Assembly (NCBI GenBank): GCA_016195085.1
Contig: JACQAG010000046.1
Location: 1-49,455, forward strand
Length of the DNA: 49,455 nucleotides
Direction: 5' to 3'
From: Pseudomonadota bacterium
GTDB lineage: Bacteria; Pseudomonadota; Alphaproteobacteria; SHVZ01
Shown: positions 8,803-17,498 of the stretch, in pieces
How positions within the stretch are numbered: the stretch's first letter is position 1
Layout of the letters: each line of letters opens with the position of its first letter
Made by a program: the position numbers and the translations under genes
The notes under the pieces: model-generated
What the model saw: only the letters and a program-made list of their open reading frames with translations
Told to the model about the DNA's origin: nothing
Database searches by the model: none

Positions 8803-9567
8803 ATGGGTTTGTTCGACTTGAAGGGGCGAGTCGCCATCGTCACCGGCGGCAATGGCGGCATCGGCCTCGGCATGGCCAAGGGCATGGCGGAGGCGGGTGC
8901 TGCCATCGTGATCGGCGCGCGCAACGCCGCCAAGAGCGAGACGGCGGTGAAGGCGCTGACGGAAGCCGGTGCCAAGGCGGTGGCGCTTTCGCTCGACGTG
9001 ACCAAGGAGGATTCCTGCCGGGCGCTGGTGGCCGAGACGGTCAAGCGCTTCGGGCGCCTCGACATCCTTGTCAACAATGCCGGCATGAACATCCGCAAGC
9101 AGCCCCAGGACTACACGCTGGCCGAGTGGCACACGGTCATCGACACCAACCTCACCAGCGCCTTCCTCTGCGCCCAGGCGGCGCATCCGGAGTTCCTCAA
9201 GGCCGGCGGCGGCAAGGTCATCAATATCGGCTCGATGATGTCCTTGTTCGGCGCCCCGGTGCTCATGGCCTACGCCGCCAGCAAGGGCGGCATGGTGCAG
9301 ATGACCAAGGCGATGGCCACCGCCTGGGCCAAGGACAACATCCAGGTGAACGTCGTGCTGCCCGGCTGGATCGACACCGAACTCACCCAGCGCGGCCGTC
9401 GCGAGATCCAGGGTCTGCATGAGCGCGTGCTGGCGCGCACGCCCGCCGGGCGCTGGGGCGAGCCCAAGGACATGGCGGGTGTCGGGGTGTTTCTGGCGAG
9501 TGCCGCCTCCGACTTCGTCACCGGCACGGCGATCGCCGTCGATGGCGGCTATGCCGCCCAGGGCTGA
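8803..9567 (+). CDS. SDR-family NAD(P)-dependent oxidoreductase
   Basis: This is a classical 254-residue short-chain dehydrogenase/reductase. The cofactor motif TGGNGGIGLGMAKGMAE is near residues 13-29, the NNAG motif follows in DILVNNAGMN, and the catalytic Ser and YxxxK lie in INIGSMMSLFG and YAASKGG. The C-terminal DGGYAAQG end is typical of the glucose/gluconate-dehydrogenase-like branch. GAGAGGACA lies just upstream of the ATG. Divergent from the GMC oxidoreductase, it could act on the same pathway, for example a sugar or alcohol, but that is inference. Confidence 0.93.
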   Translation: MGLFDLKGRVAIVTGGNGGIGLGMAKGMAEAGAAIVIGARNAAKSETAVKALTEAGAKAVALSLDVTKEDSCRALVAETVKRFGRLDILVNNAGMNIRKQPQDYTLAEWHTVIDTNLTSAFLCAQAAHPEFLKAGGGKVINIGSMMSLFGAPVLMAYAASKGGMVQMTKAMATAWAKDNIQVNVVLPGWIDTELTQRGRREIQGLHERVLARTPAGRWGEPKDMAGVGVFLASAASDFVTGTAIAVDGGYAAQG

Positions 9568-9718
9568 AGCGCCACCATCTCGAGACCGGCGCCGGGCTAG
9601 AGCTCGGGGGTGGTTTCCGATCGTCAATAACTCTATGGTTGCGCGGCAGCTAAACGAACGTTATCGTAATATTTGAATGACATGCGGTTAATTTCCGAGA
9701 AACTTCAAACTAATTTTT

Positions 9719-10093
9719 ATGGAAATGCCTGACGCAACTGCAACGCAGATGTCGGTCGATGAGATTGCCGTCAAAAAGGCAGCGGTCCGCATTCTGCACT
9801 CTGTCTGCGACAATGTGCTGGGGGCGAAGAACGCCTTCACCGCCACCCTTACCCTCACCCTCCAGAGCGCCAACAACAAGACCTTCGAATACAACTTCCG
9901 CGTGGCCGAGCAGGAGTTTCAGCGGTTGCCGGCGGAGGTGATCGAGCTCGTGGTCGGCAAGTGCAACAGCCACATCGCCTCCAATCAGAAGGCGATCCTG
10001 GCCCAGATCAAGACCTTGACCGGCGCCCCCGCGCCCGCCGGCAAAACGGACAAAGCCGGCAAGCGGCCGACCTCCGCCGTCGACTGGTTCTAG
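9719..10093 (+). CDS. Hypothetical protein, 124 residues
   Basis: I do not recognise this family. It begins MEMPDATATQMSVDEIAV, has a mixed central part (TATLTLTLQSANNKTFEYNF) that could form strands, a helical segment, and a basic, Ala/Pro/Lys-rich tail ending SAVDWF. There is no signal peptide or membrane helix. It is a single-gene unit preceded by about 150 bp of AT-richer DNA that stands out from the surroundings and probably holds its promoter. No good ribosome-binding site is visible before either nearby ATG. Confidence 0.6.
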   Translation: MEMPDATATQMSVDEIAVKKAAVRILHSVCDNVLGAKNAFTATLTLTLQSANNKTFEYNFRVAEQEFQRLPAEVIELVVGKCNSHIASNQKAILAQIKTLTGAPAPAGKTDKAGKRPTSAVDWF

Positions 10094-10165
10094 CGGCCTA
10101 AGTCCGAGCTTCCGTTCGATCCTTCGCGCCGGCCATGCGGCGCTATGTACCCACTACGACGCCCC

Positions 10166-10243
10166 CACCCGTCGGGGACGGCCGCGCCGGATCCTCCCGG
10201 CACGGCGTTGGGGACGGGAGGACCCGTCCCCAACCGTCCCGAC
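10166..10243 (+). repeat. Dispersed repeat, family C, copy 1
   Basis: This is a roughly 78-bp unit running from CACCCGTCGGGGACG to CCAACCGTCCCGAC. It contains internal GGGGACGGGAGGA / CCCGTCCCC complementarity. A near-identical unit is present in the opposite orientation at 31935-32013, with only scattered differences and a few indels. Confidence 0.8.
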
Positions 10244-10306
10244 CCTCCCCCACCTAGCGGTGGAGGAGGGGATAAGAACGCACGCACGCACTCTGAGCTC
10301 CCTCCC

Positions 10307-10374
10307 TCGCCCCGGGGAGGGTCGGGGAGGGGGTGGTCCCCACCCCCTCCCAAATTCCACCCCCAGGCGGGGGA
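10307..10374 (+). repeat. Dispersed repeat, family B, copy 1
   Basis: A GC-rich unit starting TCGCCCCGGGGAGGGTCGGG, with GGGGGTGGTCC paired to CACCCCC, and ending in CCACCCCC. Related copies lie at 25865-25921 and 37740-37798; the three share order and spacing of these blocks. All three are in non-coding gaps. Confidence 0.8.
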
Positions 10375-10418
10375 GGGACGGGGTGGGGGCATTCTTGTTG
10401 GCAGGCTTTGCGCAACCC

Positions 10419-11366
10419 TCAGCCTCGCGACAGCCGCGCGCCGAGGATGCTGGCGAGGATGATGGCGCCGCCGATTCCCTGATTCAGGGTGACCGGCTCG
10501 CCCAGCAACAGCCAGCCATAGAAGGCGGCGCTGACCGGCAGCGACAACAGCGCCACCGCCGAAAAGGCGGCGCCGACATGGGCCAGCGCCAAGGTCAGCA
10601 GCCCCTGCCCCAAGGCATAGGAGACGATGCCGAGGCCGAGGAGCGCCGCCCAGCCCATGAGCGAGGCGGCGGCCAGACTCTCGCCGGCGGCGAGCGCGCC
10701 GAGGAGGAGCCCGATGGCGGTGACGATGCCGGTCCACAGCATGATGGTGGCCGATCCCAGCCGTGGGGAGAGCCGGCCGATCACCACGAGATAGGCGGCA
10801 AAGGTGACCGCCGAGAGGATGCCGAGCCCGTCGCCCAGGATCTGATGGGCGCCCAGGATCCGATCGGCATCGATGCCGAGCTTGTCCCAGGCGAGCACGA
10901 TCATGCCGGCGATCGCCGCCAGCATGGAGAGCATGAAGGCAAGCCTGACACGGTCGCGGAACACCAGGAAGCTGCCCAGCGCCACGAAGATCGGCGTGGT
11001 GTTGCTGAGCAGGCTGGCATTGGCGACCGTGGTGAAATGCACCGCCCAGGCATAGGCCAGGATGTTGGCGGCATAGACGGCACCCCCCAGCATGAGCGCC
11101 GGCCCATCGCGGAGCCAGGCGACCTTGCGGACCCCGCGCTCGCGGCGGCGCTCGATCCAGTACCAAATGACGAAGACCGGGATCGCCAGCAGGGTGCGGT
11201 AGAAGGAAGTCGCTGTCGGCCCCAGCTCCGATTGGCGGAAGAGCACGGGCGTGAAGGAGATCGCCACGATCGCCAGGCTGAGCCGGGCGATGGCGGCACG
11301 GCCTTGCCTCGCGGGCTCGGCCGGCGCCGTCTCGGCTGCTTCAGGCGAATGCTCCACCGCGGTCAC
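10419..11366 (-). CDS. DMT-superfamily (EamA) transporter
   Basis: This 315-residue integral membrane protein has about ten hydrophobic helices in two EamA repeats. The first repeat starts at LSLAIVAISFTPVLFRQSE and the second near GLGILSAVTFAAYLVVIG. The C-terminal repeat ends with AFYGWLLLGEPVTLNQGIG, a typical EamA motif. A charged Ala/Glu-rich N-terminal tail of about 25 residues precedes the first helix. Members export amino acids, nucleobases or other metabolites across the inner membrane; the substrate here is unknown. It is divergent from the cupin gene to the right. Confidence 0.9.
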   Translation of the reverse strand: MTAVEHSPEAAETAPAEPARQGRAAIARLSLAIVAISFTPVLFRQSELGPTATSFYRTLLAIPVFVIWYWIERRRERGVRKVAWLRDGPALMLGGAVYAANILAYAWAVHFTTVANASLLSNTTPIFVALGSFLVFRDRVRLAFMLSMLAAIAGMIVLAWDKLGIDADRILGAHQILGDGLGILSAVTFAAYLVVIGRLSPRLGSATIMLWTGIVTAIGLLLGALAAGESLAAASLMGWAALLGLGIVSYALGQGLLTLALAHVGAAFSAVALLSLPVSAAFYGWLLLGEPVTLNQGIGGAIILASILGARLSRG

Positions 11367-11507
11367 TTATAGAGGATGCAAGCCCGCCCGCCAGCGGCGA
11401 TGCGGGATGGTCCCCGCCCGAAGCCGGCAGGCGCGCGGCGGCGTCGATCGGCCCGAGTTGCCGCAGGCGCGCGCTCGGTGCTAGGAGGACATGGTTGCGT
11501 TGGGGGG

Positions 11508-12101
11508 ATGGGGATGGACCAATCGCTTGCAACCGATCGCCCGCTGGGCGCCTTCATCGATTCCTGCCGGGGCGTCATCGCCGAGCACAGGGATGCGGCC
11601 GACCGGGTGACCGAGATCGCCCCCTTGATGCAGCGTCTGGTCGCCGGTGCGGCGGGCTTCCTCGAGAACCGGCATCTGATTTCCAATCCCAGCCACTACG
11701 CCAGGAACGCGATCTATATCTGCCCCTCGGGCGACCTCTCGCTCTTCGCCCTGGTCTGGCTGCCGGGACAATGGACGCCGGTGCACGATCACGGCAGCTG
11801 GGGCGTGGTCGGCGTCGTCGAGGGCGTGCTGGAGGAGCGGGCCTATATGGCCGCCGATGGCGAGATCAACGCCGATAGCGGCATTCGGCTCCGCCGGGGC
11901 GGGATCGTGCTGCTGAATGCCGGCGCCATTACCACCTTCGTGCCGAACCCCGACCACATCCACATGACCGGTGTCGCCGCCGGCCGCGAGCGCTGCGTCA
12001 GCCTGCACCTCTACGGCCGCAACATGGATTCCTTCCACATCTACGATGTGGACCAAGGCACCCGGCGCCTGATCGACGTGCCGCACTACCAGAGCCACTA
12101 G
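11508..12101 (+). CDS. Cysteine dioxygenase-like cupin protein
   Basis: This protein of about 197 residues is a member of the cysteine-dioxygenase/thiol-dioxygenase cupin group. The metal site is visible in WTPVHDHGSWGVVGVVEG (the HxH pair and partner Gly-rich strand) and in DHIHMTG and VSLHLYGRNMDSF further on. It may oxidise a thiol such as cysteine or 3-mercaptopropionate, but a specific substrate cannot be assigned. I chose the ATG at 11508, with a second ATG at 11514; both follow a G-rich Shine-Dalgarno-like run. Upstream in-frame extension is basic and low in family similarity. Confidence 0.82.
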   Translation: MGMDQSLATDRPLGAFIDSCRGVIAEHRDAADRVTEIAPLMQRLVAGAAGFLENRHLISNPSHYARNAIYICPSGDLSLFALVWLPGQWTPVHDHGSWGVVGVVEGVLEERAYMAADGEINADSGIRLRRGGIVLLNAGAITTFVPNPDHIHMTGVAAGRERCVSLHLYGRNMDSFHIYDVDQGTRRLIDVPHYQSH

Positions 12102-12152
12102 CGCCCTGATCGAAACGGTCGCTGGCGCATGACGACGTTTCGGACAGCCGCC

Positions 12153-12253
12153 GTGCGTCCTTCGACGAGCTCAGGATGAGTTTTTTCTTTCTGCCACGCC
12201 GAACGTTCTGCGACGCACAATCCCTCTCATCCTGAGCTCGTCGAAGGACGCAC
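12153..12253. repeat. Long perfect inverted repeat (28-bp arms) between convergent genes
   Basis: The arms at 12153-12180 and 12226-12253 are perfect reverse complements of each other, separated by 45 bases. The arm core is CCTTCGACGAGCTCAGGATG, a well-known dispersed repeat of many alpha- and other proteobacterial genomes. A run of six T follows the left arm. Because the flanking genes converge on it, it may also end transcription from the left; that role is inference. Confidence 0.85.
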
Positions 12254-12296
12254 CATGGATGCGCAGGTCTCATCGACGAACCTTTCTCCCTCAGTG

Positions 12297-13391
12297 TCAC
12301 TCCGCCGCGTCGTCGACCGCGATGACGGCGCATTTGCGCGCGGGGTCGGGGCGGAGACAGGTCGCCAGCGCCTCGGCGCGCGCCGCCTCTTCGCTCTTCT
12401 GGCCCGAGCGCCAGCCATAGCCCCCGGCTTGTGCGGCGGCGAAGGCTTTGTGCGGGGCGGCGGCTGCGTAGGTCTCGAACGCGGCTTTGGCCGAGGCCGA
12501 GAGATAGGCGGGCGGCGCAAGATGCGGCAGGGAGGCCGGGCTGGCGCGCCAGACGAGGCCGTGGGCCTTCAGAAACTGATCGACGAGCGGTGTCCACTGC
12601 GCAATGCCCGCGGCCGAGAACAGCCGGTGACCGTCCTCGCCGAAGGCGGGCGGCTTCACGAACTCGACGAGCCCGCCGGCCGAAACGAACGCATCCTTGA
12701 ACGCGGTGGCGACGGCCGGTCCGAAGAAATGGTCGTTCTCCGCATAGACCCAGAGCATGGGCACGCGCGAGCGCTCGCCGAAAGAGCCGAAAGCCTGGGC
12801 TTGCAGATCCGCGCGGCAGACCTCGTCGGCTGCGAGCGAGCCACGGCCGCCTGCGAAGCTGATCGCGGCCTTGAGACCCGGCGGCGGATCGGCGGTCAGC
12901 GCCACCGTGGCGTAGCCGCCGGCGGACACGCCGACGCTGATGATCCGTTCGCCATCGATCTCCGGCAGGCTTGCGAGATGGGCGATCGCGGCCTTGAGAT
13001 CGCCCGCCGCGATCCGTCCGGCCTGCTGATAGTCCGGGCTCCGGCAGCCGCCGTAATCCTCGGCCCAGGCGCCGCCGGAGCTGGCGTAGCCCCGGCGCAT
13101 GACGATGGCCGCCGCCCAGCCCCGGCGCGCGAACTCCATCGCCTGCGGCACCAGGGAAAGCGCCGTCATGCCGGGACGCTCGGATGCCGATCGCGGCGAG
13201 CCGTGGTTGATGAGGGCCAACGGATGGCGCCCGGGCTCATCCAGGCGCACCAGCACTGTTTCCAGGCCGGCGCTGCCGGCAGCATCCATCTGGATGCGCA
13301 GCTCCTGGCGGACATAGGTCTCGGCCTCGGCGCTCCACCCGGAGAGCGCCGGCAGGGCGAGTGCGATCAGCAAGCCAGCGACGGTTCGCAT
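12297..13391 (-). CDS. Secreted alpha/beta hydrolase (dienelactone-hydrolase-like)
   Basis: This is a 364-residue exported hydrolase. The start at 13391 is set by GGAGG 5 nt upstream and by the signal peptide that follows (MRTVAGLLIALALPALSG, cleavage near SAEAE). The nucleophile elbow is ISVGVSAGGYATVAL with Ser in GVSAGG. The acidic residue lies in YAENDHFFGP and the His in FGEDGHRLFS, in the usual order. The C-terminal part after about residue 280 (ASAKAAFETYAAAAPHKAFA) is an added domain ending in a conserved-looking Cys pair. It could be a periplasmic esterase or peptidase; the substrate is unknown. Confidence 0.85.
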   Translation of the reverse strand: MRTVAGLLIALALPALSGWSAEAETYVRQELRIQMDAAGSAGLETVLVRLDEPGRHPLALINHGSPRSASERPGMTALSLVPQAMEFARRGWAAAIVMRRGYASSGGAWAEDYGGCRSPDYQQAGRIAAGDLKAAIAHLASLPEIDGERIISVGVSAGGYATVALTADPPPGLKAAISFAGGRGSLAADEVCRADLQAQAFGSFGERSRVPMLWVYAENDHFFGPAVATAFKDAFVSAGGLVEFVKPPAFGEDGHRLFSAAGIAQWTPLVDQFLKAHGLVWRASPASLPHLAPPAYLSASAKAAFETYAAAAPHKAFAAAQAGGYGWRSGQKSEEAARAEALATCLRPDPARKCAVIAVDDAAE

Positions 13392-13488
13392 AGGTCCTCC
13401 CAACACAGGGCCCGGCGCCCTGTATAACTGACTTTCTCTCCGGGTCGTCATCGGGCGAACCGGTGGCCAAGACACAGGAACGAACATC

Positions 13489-14679
13489 ATGCGCATCACC
13501 GAGGTCCAGACGTTTCTCATGCAGGCCGGGGCTCCCCCCGATACCTCTTGGGCATCCGACGCCAAGGGCCATCAGACCGGCTCGCGCAACTGGCTCTTCG
13601 TCAAGATCAAGACCGATGCCGGCTTGAGTGGCATCGGCGAGTGCAGCGGCTGGCCACGGGTGATCGAGACCGCCGTCCAGGATTTCCGCGAGCACCTCAT
13701 CGGCGAGGATCCGATGGCGATCGAGCGCATCTGGCAGAAGCTCTACGTCGCCATGATGGGCCATGGGATGACCGGCATCGTCGGCTCCGGCGCCTTGACC
13801 GGCATCGACATGGCGCTCTGGGACATCAAGGGGAAGGCGTTGAACACGCCGGTCTGGAACCTGCTCGGCGGCAAGCTCCGCGACCGGGTGCGCATCTACA
13901 CCCATGCGAGCACCGCGGCGGTGGCGAAGGACGTGGTCAAGTCGGGGATCACCGCGATCAAGACCGGCGGCATCGCCCGGCCCTTGGACAAGGTGGCGGA
14001 GCTCCGGGCCGCGGTCGGCCCCGACATCGACCTCATGGTCGATCTCCATGGGCCGCCCTTGATGACCCCGGCGGAAGCCATCCGGCTCGGCCGCGCGCTC
14101 GAGCCTTACGGCCTCCTCTTCATCGAGGACCCGGTGATGCCGGAGCTGACCGACGCCTATGAGCGCATCCGCGATGCCGTCGGCGTGCCGCTGGCCGCGG
14201 GCGAGCGCCTCGGCACCATCTGGGGCTTACGGCCCTTGATCGAGCGCGACCTCGTGGCCGTGGTGCAGCCCGACACAGGGCGCGCCGGCGGCCTCACTCA
14301 GATGAAGAAAATCGCGGCCATGGCCGAGGCCCACGGCATCACCGTGGCGCCGCATTCGGGCAGCCTCGGCCCCGTGGCCGAGTTCGCCGCTATGCACCTG
14401 ATGGCCGCCATTCCGAACGCGCTCATGCTGGAGCGCATCGAGAACGATTGGCCGGGACGGCAGCAGGTGTTGACCCAGCACCTCGTCTTGGACCAGGGCC
14501 ATCTCATTGTGCCCGACCGCCCCGGCCTCGGCGTCGACATCGACGAGGATTTCGTGCGCAGCCATCCCTCGATCCGCAACGTCGCCGTCGCTGGCGGCGG
14601 TTACGAGCCCGGCACCGAGTCGGAGACCGTCTATTTCCAGTCCCGCCGCGGCCATGCGCGGGTGTTTAGGCGGGAGTGA
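13489..14679 (+). CDS. Mandelate racemase / muconate lactonizing enzyme family protein
   Basis: This is a 396-residue enolase-superfamily enzyme. The N-terminal capping domain is followed by the barrel with the KTGG strand, metal ligands in IDLMVDLHG, LLFIEDPV and AAGERLGT, and APHSGSLGPV on the late strand. The VDLHG form, with His two residues after Asp, is typical of galactonate/sugar-acid dehydratase branches. Proton abstraction next to a carboxylate is expected, with Mg2+ as cofactor; a sugar acid is the likely substrate. AGGAA lies 8 nt before the ATG. It overlaps the start region of the DUF1499 gene. Confidence 0.92.
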   Translation: MRITEVQTFLMQAGAPPDTSWASDAKGHQTGSRNWLFVKIKTDAGLSGIGECSGWPRVIETAVQDFREHLIGEDPMAIERIWQKLYVAMMGHGMTGIVGSGALTGIDMALWDIKGKALNTPVWNLLGGKLRDRVRIYTHASTAAVAKDVVKSGITAIKTGGIARPLDKVAELRAAVGPDIDLMVDLHGPPLMTPAEAIRLGRALEPYGLLFIEDPVMPELTDAYERIRDAVGVPLAAGERLGTIWGLRPLIERDLVAVVQPDTGRAGGLTQMKKIAAMAEAHGITVAPHSGSLGPVAEFAAMHLMAAIPNALMLERIENDWPGRQQVLTQHLVLDQGHLIVPDRPGLGVDIDEDFVRSHPSIRNVAVAGGGYEPGTESETVYFQSRRGHARVFRRE

Positions 14680-14708
14680 CGGAGCCCAGCCATCCAAGGA
14701 CGCGCAGG

Positions 14709-15446
14709 ATGTCCAAGACCGCTCGGGTCGTGCTCTGGCTTGCATGGGTCGCGGCTCTCGTAGCCGTCGCCGCGATCCCCGTGGCGGACCTCGGCGATCG
14801 CACAGGGCTCTGGCCGCAAATCCCATCCATGTTCGTGAGCTTCCGCGTGGCGCTGGTGGCGGCCGTCGCAAGCCTGATGCTCGGGCTTGCGGCAGCCTGG
14901 CTCAATCGGTCGGCCGGCTTTCTCTCCCGTCGCGTTCTCGGCGCGTTGCTGCCGTTCATCGCCACCGTCGTCCTCGTGGGCCTCATCCTCGGCCGCTTCG
15001 ATGCGGCAGAGGCAGCAATCCGCATCCACGACGTGACCACCGACACGGAGAACCCACCTGCCTTCGCCGCACTCCTGGCGGAGCGCCAGGCGAACGGCCG
15101 CAATCCTTCGGAGTACGATCCAGCGACCGCATCGCTGCAATTGCGCGCCTATCCCACCATCAAGTCGGTCCTGCTCGACCGTCCCGTGGCGGAGGCCTTC
15201 GATCGTGCGCTCGCCGCCGCCCAGGCGATGGGCTGGACCACCGCCGCCGACAAAGCGCGCTTCCATATCGAGGCGACGGCGATCACGCGCTGGCTCAAGT
15301 TCAAGGACGATTTGGTGATCCGCGTCAGCGATGCCGGCGCCGGCAAGAGCCGGATCGACGTCCGCTCCGCGAGCCGGATCGGCCGCGGCGATCTCGGCCA
15401 GAACGCCGAGCGCATTCGCGCCTACATCGCTCGGCTTCGGGGGTAG
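14709..15446 (+). CDS. DUF1499 domain-containing membrane protein
   Basis: This protein of about 245 residues has three N-terminal membrane helices (VVLWLAWVAALVAVAAIPV; the segment after FRVALVAAVASLMLGLAAAW; LLPFIATVVLVGLILG), then a soluble DUF1499 domain (IHDVTTDTENPPAFAALL, then LYPT-like AYPTIKSVLLDRPV). The domain ends in the SRIDVRSASRIGRGDLGQNA motif that marks the family. A GTG at 14676 overlapping the upstream stop is a possible earlier start. The function of DUF1499 is not known. The IS element begins 10 bp beyond its stop codon, so the gene is intact but its downstream region was changed. Confidence 0.85.
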   Translation: MSKTARVVLWLAWVAALVAVAAIPVADLGDRTGLWPQIPSMFVSFRVALVAAVASLMLGLAAAWLNRSAGFLSRRVLGALLPFIATVVLVGLILGRFDAAEAAIRIHDVTTDTENPPAFAALLAERQANGRNPSEYDPATASLQLRAYPTIKSVLLDRPVAEAFDRALAAAQAMGWTTAADKARFHIEATAITRWLKFKDDLVIRVSDAGAGKSRIDVRSASRIGRGDLGQNAERIRAYIARLRG

Positions 15447-15456
15447 CTCGGGCTAG

Positions 15457-17096
15457 CCCGGATTTCTCACACTGTTGAGGTGCATCGGGGCGCGGACTCT
15501 GAGAATGTCATTGTGCAGCAATGAGTTTCTCTGGTCCAAGGAGATGCCCCGATGCAGACAGAGTGTAGCGCGGATCTGTTTGGGTTTGCACCGGTTGCAG
15601 GCCGGGCGGTGGTGGTGGGATTTGACGGCGGCACGATCACGTCTGATGGCGGGGCGCTGCTGCTGGGAGCGAGCGACCGGGCGATCGGTCTGATCGAGCG
15701 GTTTGCCGGGTGCTTTAGCGATGCTCGGCGTCAGGACCTGATCGAGCATGAGGTTGCGACGCTGGTTCGCCAGCGGGTTCTCGGGATCGCGCTGGGCTAC
15801 GAAGATCTGAATGATCATGACGAGCTGCGCCACGATCCGGTGATGGCGCTGCTGGCAGGCAAGCTTTCGGCGCGCCGGCAGGGCTGCGCGCCGGTGGCGG
15901 GCAAGAGCACGCTCAATCGGCTCGAGCTGAGCCGGCCGGAGCCGTCGCGCTACCACAAGATCAGCCACGACGGAGCGGCGATCGAGCGGCTGTTCGTCGA
16001 GCTGTTCGTGGAGGCGCACCGGCAGGCGCCGGCTGAGATCATCATCGATCTGGACGCCACGGACGACCCGATCCACGGCCATCAAGAGGGCCGCTTCTTC
16101 CATGGCTACTACGACGGCTACTGCTATCTGCCGCTCTATGCGTTCTGCGGTCAGCATCTGCTGGCGGCCAAGCTGCGCCGCTCGAACATCGACGCCTCGG
16201 CCGGGGCGCAGGAGGAGGTGGCCCGGATCACCCAGCAGATCCGCGAGCGCTGGCCCGAGGTGCGCATCGTGCTGCGCGCCGACAGCGGCTTTGCCCGCGA
16301 GGCGCTGATGGCCTGGTGCGAGGCGAACGGCGTCGATTACCTGTTCGGCCTGGCCCGCAACGAGCGGCTGGTGGCCGAGATCGAGGCCGAGCTCGAGGAC
16401 GCCGCCGCGGAAAGCCGGGAGACCGCCAAGCCGGCGCGCCGGTTCAAGGACTTCCTGTGGGCGACCCGCGATAGCTGGAGCCGCCGGCGCCGGGTCGTGG
16501 CCAAGGCCGAATGCACCCAGGGGGAAGCCAACCCCCGCTTCGTCGTCACCTCGCTCGCCCCCGCCGCAGCCGAGGCCCGGCATCTCTACGAGGACATCTA
16601 CTGCGCCCGTGGCGAGATGGAGAACCGCATCAAGGAATGCCAGGGCGATCTCTTCGCAGACCGCACCTCGGCCGCCTCCATGCGCGCCAACCAGCTCCGC
16701 CTCTGGTTCGCCTCCATGGCCTATGTGCTGCTTTCCGCCCTCCGCCGCATCGCCCTCGCAAACACCCAGTTCGCCAGGGCCACCTGCGCCACCATCCGCC
16801 TCAAGCTCCTGAAGATCGGCGCCCTGGTGCGAACCAGCGTCCGCCGCGTCAAGCTCGCCATGGCTTCCGGACACCCCTATCAGCAGGAGTTCCGCGAGGC
16901 CTATCGGGCGCTCGCCGCAATCTGACGAACCAGACAGCGCACAGTCCACATCGATCCTCAGCCACGATCGCCGCAGGCGACGCCGATCAGACTGTCCGAG
17001 AAATCACCTAAAACCGCGAAAAGCCTACCTGCCTCGCCTCAGAGCCACGGGATCCCTCGCACGCCATACTCTCCATGCCAGTGTGAGAAATCCGGG
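15457..17096. mobile_element. IS1380-family insertion sequence, complete
   Basis: The element is about 1640 bp. Its ends are perfect inverted repeats of at least 18 bp (CCCGGATTTCTCACACTG) at 15457-15474 and 17079-17096. Both ends are flanked by CTAG (15453-15456 and 17097-17100), which fits a 4-bp target duplication. CTAG is its own complement, so the visible symmetry extends to 22 bp. One intact transposase gene fills most of it. It lies between the DUF1499 gene and the accessory island. Confidence 0.92.
15552..16925 (+). CDS. IS1380-family transposase
   Basis: This is a 457-residue DDE transposase. It has the family's N-terminal GFDGGTITSDGGALLLGASD, then the segments IIIDLDATDDPIHGHQEG (first Asp), VRIVLRADSGFAREALMAW (second Asp) and the late YCARGEMENRIKECQ holding the catalytic Glu. 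No frameshift or stop interrupts it, so the element could still be mobile. It starts about 95 bp inside the left inverted repeat. Confidence 0.95.
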   Translation: MQTECSADLFGFAPVAGRAVVVGFDGGTITSDGGALLLGASDRAIGLIERFAGCFSDARRQDLIEHEVATLVRQRVLGIALGYEDLNDHDELRHDPVMALLAGKLSARRQGCAPVAGKSTLNRLELSRPEPSRYHKISHDGAAIERLFVELFVEAHRQAPAEIIIDLDATDDPIHGHQEGRFFHGYYDGYCYLPLYAFCGQHLLAAKLRRSNIDASAGAQEEVARITQQIRERWPEVRIVLRADSGFAREALMAWCEANGVDYLFGLARNERLVAEIEAELEDAAAESRETAKPARRFKDFLWATRDSWSRRRRVVAKAECTQGEANPRFVVTSLAPAAAEARHLYEDIYCARGEMENRIKECQGDLFADRTSAASMRANQLRLWFASMAYVLLSALRRIALANTQFARATCATIRLKLLKIGALVRTSVRRVKLAMASGHPYQQEFREAYRALAAI

Positions 17097-17138
17097 CTAG
17101 GGTTCGGGCGAATGGGACGGGCAAATATGAAAGCGGCT

Positions 17139-17498
17139 TCAAGATCCGCCATGTCGCGGCCTCACGTCCTGCTTATCGCGCTCATGCAGCTCATGGAAAT
17201 TTGAAATGCGCACATCTTGTCCGGGAAATCGTGCAACGACCTCGAGTTGACCGCCCATCGCTTCAACGAAGCGGCGGATGGTGCTCAGGTACATATCCGT
17301 GCGCTTCTCGAGCTTGGCAACGGCCGCCTGGCCGACCTGGAGGGTCTGCCCCAGCTCTTCTTGTGAAAGTTTGAGCGCGCGTCGGATCTGGGCGAGATCC
17401 ATGTCTCGGCGAAGGTCGGCGGCCTGTGCGGCTGCTTTTGCTTGCGCCCGAGGCGACATCTTGGCTCTGAGCGCCGCGAAGGAATGTCTACCGCTCAT
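17139..17498 (-). CDS. higA: XRE-family antitoxin (HigA-like)
   Basis: This 119-residue protein has a helix-turn-helix at about residues 35-70 (IRRALKLSQEELGQTLQVGQ, then AAVAKLEKRTDMYLSTIRRF), as in XRE-type antitoxins. Its ATG overlaps the end of the toxin gene by 11 bp, with AAGGAG inside the toxin coding sequence, so the two are translationally coupled. It should neutralise the toxin and repress the shared promoter. The toxin-first order is that of higBA-type modules. Confidence 0.85.
   Translation of the reverse strand: MSGRHSFAALRAKMSPRAQAKAAAQAADLRRDMDLAQIRRALKLSQEELGQTLQVGQAAVAKLEKRTDMYLSTIRRFVEAMGGQLEVVARFPGQDVRISNFHELHERDKQDVRPRHGGS

Larger units (their letters stand above)
10094..10418. 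other. Intergenic stretch filled with GC-rich repeats
   Basis: No gene is supported here. It lies between the 124-residue unknown and the end of the DMT transporter, which are convergent. It holds two dispersed repeats, listed separately at 10166-10243 and 10307-10374, in a strongly strand-asymmetric C/G-rich background. Confidence 0.8.
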
